Assembly: GCA_949752735.1 (NCBI GenBank)
Contig: OX457053.1
Location: forward strand, 22,509,818 to 22,573,817
Direction: 5' to 3'
Length of the DNA stretch: 64,000 bases
DNA from: Lumbricus terrestris
Lineage: Eukaryota; Annelida; Clitellata; Crassiclitellata; Lumbricidae
In this document: positions 49,864-59,700 of the stretch, in pieces
Layout: every line of letters starts with the position of its first letter
Numbering within the stretch: position 1 is the stretch's first letter
Made by a program: the position numbers and the translations under genes
Notes under the pieces: generated by a model
Database searches by the model: none
Told to the model about the DNA's origin: nothing
Seen by the model: the letters and a program-made list of their open reading frames with translations, nothing else

Positions 49864-50641
49864 GGCAGACAGAGACGGAAGGGGGAACCTCACTTAGAGA
49901 CAGGCCGGAAGAAACGGAACGAGATTATCGGTTCTTGGGGACCCTAATACACGCGACATGTTATCCAAGATTGAAAAAAGTCAAATACGATTCAGATCCT
50001 TACAGCAGCAGAGATCGATCAGGAAATTCAAGCTCACTCGGTCGATGTGTATTGCAAAGTGCATTTACGATGGGCTGTATTCGCCGTTCAAACAGCTCAG
50101 CTTTCGTACGAAGCGTTTGAAATGAATTGGGTGGCAATATGTAGATGTTTTGCGACATCATACGTTGACTTACATTTGTAGTTTCTTACCATGTTACACA
50201 ATCTGTGTTGTGACTAGCGTCATTTAACTTCGTTAAACAAAAACGGTAGCGGTATTGATTTGTTGAGCTAATGGATAAGGAAACAAGAGAATGAAGACCT
50301 AAGATCCAAAAAAAGGACTCCAATGGCGCCAATATGTGGGTCGCGGTGGTGTTGAGGTATGTTCGGTGCCTTGGAACCGGAAGGTTGCAGGTTCGAATCC
50401 ACCTTAAGCCGCCGTGTAGGGACCCTGAGCAAGTCCTTCACTCGCAATTGCTCATGCGCTTCGGCGTGAAACTCCGATTCAGTGTCCGCGCTGTAGTCGG
50501 GACTCGGGAGCGCCTCCGATTAGTAATCTTGAAGATGCGTAATAACAAGTGCTCATATACATAATTATATGACAGTGTTAGACAGGGATATATTTAATGA
50601 AGTCTTCACGCTAAAGAAGCTCGAAGATATGCGACCATTAC

Positions 50642-50737
<96 letters not shown>

Positions 50738-53700
50738 GAGACAGAGACAGACAGACAGAGACAGACAGACAGACAGACAGACTATATATATACACTCACC
50801 TCCGCTGGCTGACGTCATGTGAAGCGAATCCGCCCGATGGAGTGTACTTCCGGGTGAAGCCGAGGGAGGGTAGTCCGGGTAGAACTGGCCGCGGTTGCCC
50901 TCTTCGTACTGCTTCAGCGACCGCGAGCTCACCCCATATGGATCAACCTGCGACGGGTGACCACGGAGTCCATAGGGCGAGTAGGATAGGTCCTCGACAC
51001 TGTCCGTCTCTGACAGGGCAGTCCGAAGACCGCGCCCCGCCTTCATGGCCAGGTGCCTGCCGCCTCCGAGGGCCCCGCCGGGACTGCCCAGTCCATCGCT
51101 TAGAGGTCGAGTGCATGGCCCACCGTGATCAGACCAGAGACTGTCGACGTTCACGTAGTTCTCATAGCAGGCACCTCTGGGGTTGAATGGTTTACCCTGT
51201 ACACCTCGAGGTCCAGCCTCACCACCGCCGGACCGACCGTTGGGGTCGTTGGCCCTGGCTGCGGCGACCCTGGCCCCGTTGCACTGGTTGTCGGAGTGCT
51301 TCAGCGGCAGGGAACTCGAGCAGTAGTCTTCGGGACCACCCGCTCTACGTCCGGACGAAGCCATGGCCGCGGCGTGTGCCTGTCGCTCGAGGGAGTTCGT
51401 ACCGAGAGGGTAGTGAGCCGAGTCGCTCTGGATGAGACACCCGCGACCGGCCATGCCCCCCTGTCGATTGGGACACGCCGCACGCCGAGAGGACTCGCAG
51501 TCGCTGACGCTTCCCATGGACATGCCAGGTTGATGATGGTGGTGGTGATGGAGACCACCGCTCCCTCCTCCGCCTCCTCCTCCGTGGAAGTACCCGGCCG
51601 GTGACGCGGTCGCCCTTGCCTTCTGCATCATCATCGCCGACAGATCGGTGTTCGTTTCCGAGTCCCGCTTCTGCTTGGCACCAGATGGAGCCGCCGACGT
51701 CTGCTGCTGATGCTGCTGATGCTGGTGAGATGCTAAGGATGCGGAGGTCGCCGTACCCTGCTCCGTGTTGCCATCCTCCATCGCCACCGCCGTACCGCTT
51801 CCCGCGCCGCCTCTCAGCGAGCGTCCCTTGAGGTCCGTGATCACGGCCTGGTGGCTCTTCTTGACGTAGATTCCACCGGGGAGACCAAGCGGGTACCCGA
51901 ACCCTCTGTGGTCCCCGCGTTCCCTAGCCGTGACGGGCAGCGTGGCGCGGTCGATGGTCCCGCGACTGAGTGAGCCCATGCCGCCGCTTCGTGCGTCCAC
52001 GGGGATCGTGTACTTCTGCCAGTTCTCGCCCAACAGATTGTCCGCCTGGTCTCCTCCTCTAGCCCCGACGCGAGCACCCGTCGGGCCCAGTCCTCGTGGT
52101 GGCAGCGGCTGACCCATCCCACCGCCTCCAGTCCGCATTTGCTGGAGGTAGGCTCGATGCGACAGAGGAAGGCTTCGACAGGCGTAGGGAGAAACTCCGG
52201 TGGCACCTCCTGCTACCCCGAGGACGCCGTGTCGAATGCTTCCGTAGGAGTTCTGTTCGGAACTTGCCCCGCTCAACGACGACCCGGTCAGGTTCTCGTC
52301 CGTGCTCACCTCGTTGATGGCGTCACTGATTTCGCTGCTGCTGATGGAGCTGCCATCGTCAGGGCTGTAAATCATTCAGATACAGTTATTAGCATTGCGT
52401 GCAAACGCTCGCTCACAAACCTTTCGGTGCTTCGAATTCGGTTCAAGAAAGGCAAATTTTCCAATAACAACAAGCAATATAACGCCGTGAAGCAACATGA
52501 GGTGACGATATTATTAACGATTAATAACTTTCAACTTATGTAGCGGCGGCGGATAAGTTAAAACCGATGGGAGAACAAACCAGAGCTCTAGTCAGGTTAG
52601 AATCCTGAAAACCTATTAACACCAAGAAGTAGCTTTGCGAAACTTGGTAAGTATATTCGATAACGAAATGGCATCATTGTCGTATACCAGAGCGAACAAA
52701 TACAGGGAGAGGATTCAAAAATTTACGTGCAGCAACTTAATATAGGCTCGCTCGCAAGGGTCAGGTCTAATCTTCGGAATAGCAATGACAATGAAACGTT
52801 GCAGAAATCAGATTGACACTTCTGCAGCAAGCACTACTCTCTATCGATAGCATTACTATCCTATTGTTCACACAAAAATAAACATCCACTACCTTCTGCT
52901 TTATCAAAGCCTAATATAGTATAGTATACTGTTGATCGCGCAATATTTGCTACTACGGAATTATTATGATTTGAGTTATTCAAGAGGCCTCAAACAAACA
53001 AAGATGCAGTAGAAAATTGACATCAAAAACGAGCTCCAAACGCATTACAACAATCCAAAGACCGCCAACAAAACAAGTGTGCCGAAAAAATAATCCGCAA
53101 GACTCACAAAACCACGTATCAAATGCTTTTCCGAATCGAATTTCGTAAACTGGTCAACAACACATACCATCCACTCTGTATTAGAAATCTTCAAACAATA
53201 ACAACGGGAAAACACAGTTCTCCAGTTCTCGCCTCGAAGGAAGTTTCACTGGAATACGAAGAACATCGTCGCTGGTCGCACACGATTAGCATAATCCATT
53301 AACCGTGGCTGGACTGGGAGCGCCTCTGAGTGAATGAATTAACCATCAGTTAAAGAACATCCATTGTTGGTAGGCGGATGGTATCAATTGTTCGCAGGAA
53401 TTCCCCCCTCAGGACAAATTCTCCAACACTGGGCCTGGCAGCATGGACCATCAATCATCGAGGTTTCCCGACATCATGAGGTGAATACCAAACAGAAATC
53501 AATTTCAAATGGAAATCCTTTTCGGGCAAGCAATGACTCGCTCAAGAATAATACAGGGCCAAGCATGGTGTGACCTACATTTAGAGTCTGTGTTATGTGT
53601 GGGACGACCTGATCTGAACGCACTCGCCCAAACACATAATCTAATCTAATCTATTTTTTTCTATTCTAATCTATGCTAAATCAAATATAATCCAAATTTA

Positions 53701-56700
53701 ATCTAAATCAAATATAATCTGATTTAACCTAGAATCTAACTTTTTCGATTCTATTCCAAATCTAATCTAAATCAAATATTATTAAATCCAGTGGCGTAGC
53801 CACGAATTTATGATAGGGGGTTGGGTTTATGGCCTGGCCGGATGCCCTTCTTGACACCAACCCAACAGTATTACATTAAATAAAAAATGGTATAAAGTAA
53901 CAAAGGGAATAATAATAGTAAGAAAAACAACTGTTACTACAAACATTTGCTTTGTTTTTTGAGGGGAGGGGAGGGGAGGAGAGCAGAGAAGAGGAGAGCA
54001 GAGCAGAGCAGAGCAGAGCAGAGGAGAGGAGAGGAGAGGAGAGGAGAGGAGAGGAGAGGAGAGGAGAGGAGAGGAGAGGAGAGGAGAGAGAAGAGAGGAG
54101 AGGAGAGAGTGTGTGTACATATGAACCAGAATCACACAATGCTGAAAACTGTTTTTTTCGCTTGACCTAGGCCGGGAGCGCCTCTTCTGAGTAGATAACT
54201 TGAAGGGGCGCTATATAAATTCTGATTGATTGATTGATTGAAACGATGGGTTTAAGCAGTGAAAGATATACAAGCAGGTAATAATATAATATGGCTCAGT
54301 CCCGTTACTTTACATCAATTGGCCTCGCTCTTTGAAATACGCTGTCTTCTTCTACTCGATCTCAACTTCTGACTGGTAATCCCTCCTCCTCATTTTCTTT
54401 TCTCAAAACCTATTTCTGTGGTCGTGGTCTTGTGCACTGGGAGCACCTCTGAACGGTTCACCCTAGCAGAGGCATTTTATAAATGTTTTTATACAATACA
54501 ATACAATACAATAATAGCAGCGTACCTGTCGTCGTCAACAAGGACGTTACTCTTCTCCATGCACTCCTTCACGGCGAGCATCCCCTCCCGGAATCGCTGC
54601 TGAATACGCTTCACGTACTGCGTCAGTCCCCCCTCGCTCATGTATCCACAGTTGACGTCCTCTAGATAGCTCGACCGCAGGATGTCCCCGTCTGACATGT
54701 ACCCCGCAGTCACGTCGAACCCCTCCGTGTCCGACTGGACCTCGGCCGAGGGTCGTATGAACCTTCCGCTGCTCAGTACAACACCCCCGCTGCCGATTCC
54801 GCTCCGTCCAGGACTCAGGTACATGTTCGAGGGGTCGAGCAGGGGTCTGTGAACGCCGAGACGACTGGAGGACGACAGGGAGGGGCCAGATGACGACCCA
54901 GCGTGTCCCGCTGATGATGAAGCATGTAGGGAAGGCCGGCCAAGCGAGACGGGGATGCTGCGAAGGTAGGCGTAGGGGGATGATCGAATGATAGGCTGCA
55001 TCGGTTTGATGCCGACGTCAAACGACATCATCTCTTCCCCGGCTCCACTGCTCCCATCCCTCATGGAGGACCCGCCGTGATCCGCCTTTCCCTTCCCTTG
55101 ACCGCCGCCGACGCCGTTCGGGGACCCGTCTCCATGCCTGGCGCTCCTCGACTGCCCGGATGAGGACTGAAGTCTCTGGTTCTCCTCGGCCGTCCTCTTG
55201 TTGCGCAGGCTCGAGATGTGATCCGTGAACTGCGTCGTCGGCGCTGGCTTCCCCTTCGCGTCCTGCGCGCCGCCGTTCTGCCTTGTCGCGACGTCCTTTC
55301 GTGGGGCGGGGTCCACCACCGTAGCCGCCTTCCTCGCAGTGGCCTCCTCGCCTCCTGTCTCACTCTCCTCGCAGCTGGACGGGCGGTAGATGACGCTGTC
55401 CGTTGAGGATGCGCTGTTGTTGCTGTTGGAGGCGCTGTTGCTGCCCGACTTACTCGAATCGTCGCCAAGTCCGCTGGCTGCGGTGGAGGAATCGCTGTTC
55501 AGACTACTGCTGCTCTGGTCCTTCTTATCAGGCGCCAGACCCACCGCCGTCTTTCTCTCGGGGTTACGCGTCACCGCCGCAGCACCGCCCTTACCGCCAG
55601 CTGCGTGTCCTCCCTGGGCGTTTGCAGAACTCTGAGGAAGTCGCTGTCGCTGTTCCATCAAGAACTGCTGGTTCTGGGCCAGCTGCTGTTGAGCCAGACC
55701 TGCTTGCTGTCTTCTCAGATGGGCGGACTGCATCACGGACGTCGTCGTCTGGGTATCGCTGTCTATCTTCCGCGGTTTCGTCGTCTGGGGAGCTGTCTCC
55801 CTTGCCAAACCCGCTCCAGCTGACTGCGCTGGGGCAGGGGACGAGACGGGCTTGAAACTGGACACAGATGGGAAGCCATAGTCAGGGCCAGATCCGGTAT
55901 CGTTTCTTCCTCGACTGGACTGGGCAGCAGTGCTCATCACACCAGGAACAGTCACGGGTGATCGCACATTGGACGCCTTCGTCTGACCTTGACGCTGAGC
56001 ACGGTCCTGAGCGGCGGCGGCATCGTATTTCTGATTCGTCTTGGAAGCTTTCGAAGATCCCTGGTCGATCGCAGTAGGAATGCGCCTGGGATCGAAAGGG
56101 ATTTCCTGGTGAGTAGGGCCGAGGTTTCCCGGGAGCTGCGGTTGGTGAGGCGACCGCTTCTGTTCAGGCTGACCGGAAGAGCCATCTCGCCGGCCTGTCT
56201 GAGGCGGTTGGAGGGCGGACCTCGAGGAAGAGTGCGTCATGCCGTGACCACCAGGTGGAATGGAATTAAGGGCCGTTCTGCTACCTGAGTTTCCGGCTGA
56301 CCGGTTTCTGTTTAGGTCGTCGCCCTCCGAGGGTCGTCTCGTTCCGGAAATCTGTTTCGCAGCCGCCATTTTACCCGAGGGCGGAGTACCAACAGACTGA
56401 CTTATACCGACGATAGAAGGTGACTTTCCAACCGTCTGATTTATCCCAATAACGGAAGGGGATTTCGAAACGGACTGACTTATCCCGATCACGGAAGGAG
56501 ATTTCGCAACAGCCTGGTTTATCCCAACCGTTGAGGGAGACTTTGCAGGCTTGCTTCTGCCGGAAGGCACCCCGGATTTTCCCGACTTGGCAGTGGAAGT
56601 AGCCGTGGGTGTGGCTATGGCTATGGCCGTGGCCGTGCCCTGCCGTTGCCCACTTCTGGTACCAGAAGTTGCGTAGCCCTTAGCGGCCGACTTGGAAGCG

Positions 56701-59700
56701 CTTGCGGTCGCCGATTTGAGTCCACCGGCGATGGGGGTTCCTAGAGTTCCCGAACCGGACAGGCTGCTGATGCTACTTGAGGATGAAGTCCTGCTGGACG
56801 GCAGGGCAGAGGGGCGGGGATGGGCACCCGATGTGGCAGTTCTCCCCATGGCAACAGCACCAGCAGCACCAGCTGAAGACCCGACTCGCTTTCGATCCTC
56901 CATCGACGGGATAAGACTGGAACTTGGACCTGGAAGGTTCGACGACCCTGGGATGCCATGGGCATCTTTCACGCGGTCCCTGGCCCCGGACGACGACCGC
57001 TTCTCCTGCGGCGCCTTCGCTACTGTTCGTCTCACTTCCGCTTCCGTCGAGTCACGTGACGCCGCCACCACTTCCGGTAGAACCACAGACCCGTGCCGCT
57101 CGGAATTCTGGTACGAGTTGCTTACGGAGTTGCCAGAACCTTCGTGGGTTTCCCTTGCGGCCGGCGAACCCTTTCCCTTCGCGTTTTCCTTGGAGTTGAA
57201 GAGCTTCAGCTTCCCGAGCATACAAGCTGCCGGCTTCTTGTCCGGTCTGTCTCCCGTCTTCTCCGTTGAATCTCGACTGGTGGATGGGACAGCTGTAGGG
57301 GTCTGAATGTTGCTACTGCTGCTGCTTCGCTGCTTCTCCTCCAAGCGACTCCTCTGAGTTCGTTGTTGAGGTGGGCTGTTGAATCCGATGGAAGTTGGAA
57401 TCGATGACCTTGGAATTGAAGTGGAAGTCGATGAGTTTGGGTCGACTTTCAACAGATCTACAACACACAACAAATCGTCAATGTCATCCAACTTGTAAAA
57501 CACAACTCCGATTCAAACCCCAATCAGAAAATCATCTTGGGAACTCAACGGATGTCTATGCATGCATGGATTTAGACACTTACTCTAGCGCCTTTTAAGT
57601 ACTCTCAAAAAGAACCGAATGAGGCAACTAAAATATGTTTAAGTCATTAAGAACGAAAAAAGTCACTCAATATGTGGAGTGATGGGACAGCAGCTAGTGG
57701 TATCCGAATTCATGTGGAGTCTAACCATAGGTGCAATCACGTCCTAAAAGTTTGGGGGGACCATAATGAATCACGTCCTAAAAGTTGGGGGGACCATAAT
57801 AATAAAGTTAGGGGACCACTCAAAAGTTGGGGGACGCGTCCCGTGGGTCCCATAGGGTGGTTGCGCCTATGAGTCTAACCGATTGACTCCCATGTAGCAT
57901 CGACTAGACGTGGTTGGCCATCTAGACAGACGTCCAAAGGCTTCATGAATAATCACAGCTAATTATACTGGTGAACAGTGTGATGCCACTTCTGTGTTTT
58001 CCAGACATGTAGATGTCACAAGGCAGATCGTATCACACAAAACAACATACAGTAAAAGTCTGATTTCAGGGCTCAGAATTATTTGACCGCAATAGCAGCC
58101 CGAAAATTTCGACAAGTGTAGGGCATCAGCTTATTCAGGAGCACTGCATCGTATCAATGAGGCTGTCCGGGTATGTAAGCATACCATTACAGTTTACCAG
58201 GTATAGGATTTGCGGGGGAGGGGTTGATGGGTTCAACCTCCAGGTTTTCTTAGGACCACATAGAAAAATCCTTGTTGCATACCTAAGTCCATATAAATCA
58301 GCGTCTGACAACCCCCCCCGTCTGACAACCACCCCCCGCAAACCAGTTATTATTCTCATAATGCAGTTGACTACTATAATTATTTACACGAGTACTTATA
58401 GTTGTCTAAAGCAAGTAGCCCCAGACTCGTAGTAGTTTCGAGTGTACCACTTAGTTCACCAATAATTATTATGAAACAACCACAGCTGATGGCAATTTCG
58501 CAGTAAAATTTTTTAAATGTCACCCAGAAATATGCACTGGGTATCAGCTTATTCAAGAGCGCTGCGTCCAATCAAAGGGGCTTTACGGATATGTAGGCAT
58601 ATCATTACAGTTTACTACCTACACGAGTAATCTAAGTTGCCTATAATAAATATATAGTAGCAACAGACACGTAGCAGTTTCGTTTGAGCTACGAATATTT
58701 ACGGACCAACCACAGCTAATGGCAAATATTTCGCAGTGATGGAGGGCACAATCAGGTCACCGAGCGCTGTGCAACCAGGCATGACAAGATTCTGGCCGAC
58801 AGCTGACGCCCGTATACGGAGGCTGGGATGATTGATACTGCCTGCGGTCGTAATTGCGTCATCTTTCGAGACTGGCAGGCAAGCAATCAAGCAAGCCGGT
58901 GTCACGAAATAGAGTATCCCCCGTGTCAATTGTATCCCCCAAATTAAAAAAGTCGAAAAAACCGCTTCCGCGTCTTTTTTGGGCAAATTAATTTTTAGCT
59001 GCTTTGTTTTGAACAATGACACTAACAGGTATGTTTATTCCTACTACTATAGATAATTTGTTTTGCCCTGTTTTTAGAGCACTTAAAACATTTAAAACAC
59101 TTAAGAACACTCAGAGTCACTAAATAAATTCGAGTTGCCTTTATCTGAGCATTGCCTAGGACACTTAAAACAATTAGAGTCACTTTGAATTTTGATTACA
59201 GCATAATTTTTTTTATTATGCGCATTTTTCAAAAAAGTGGATAGAATGGTTTATCCCCCGGATACTATATATATAGACCGGTTAATTCCATCCGGGGGAT
59301 AGATTAATTCATCCCCCCGGATAGCTTTCAGGGGGGACACTCCGTTTCGTGTCACCGGCACCTGTTCTCCTCAATGAGAATGTGGTTGATCGAATTCATT
59401 TGCGGAGGACGGACGCATGTTAGAGATATCGTAGGACGGGGTTATATAAATCATTTTTGAAACGTGCAATGACAAATTGGAAACGTCGACGATAAATGAA
59501 GTTAAGCTAACAACGTTACCGATCACATCTCATATTATCACTAGTGTATTTTTACTTAGATACTCTGTCCAAAGTGTCCCTGAGTAATAATAATTATTGT
59601 GCTTAATACAGAATTATAAACTTCCCCAGAATTGCAAATGTTGTTCGTGCGTGCTTGCGTGGGTGTGGGTGTTTCTGTATGCATGTGTGTGTGTGTGTGT

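Larger units (their letters stand above)
52365..54525. other. NAV intron W2-W3
   Basis: Holds AATCTAAATCAAATATAAT repeats at 53,640-53,785, a CAGTGGCGTAGCCACG repeat with GGCCTGGCCGGATGCCCTTC at 53,790-53,870 (inverse words also at 3,268-3,310), the purine array at 53,962-54,110, SINE fragments at 53,307 and 54,168, and a short ATACA run near the W2 donor. No gene. Confidence 0.65.

Noticed and set aside
54489..54525. Continuation of the giant exon past the GTACGC donor
   Set aside because: The next exon completes the conserved sequence in phase, so the read-through to a stop is intronic.
57458..57503. [11 protein letters not shown] extension upstream of exon W2
   Set aside because: It lies before a good acceptor and reads through intron sequence; the phase also fits splicing to W1.
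58699..59022. 107-codon minus-strand frame in the W1-W2 intron
   Set aside because: Overlaps a MITE end and a duplicated repeat; no NAV-like residues and no convincing splice sites.
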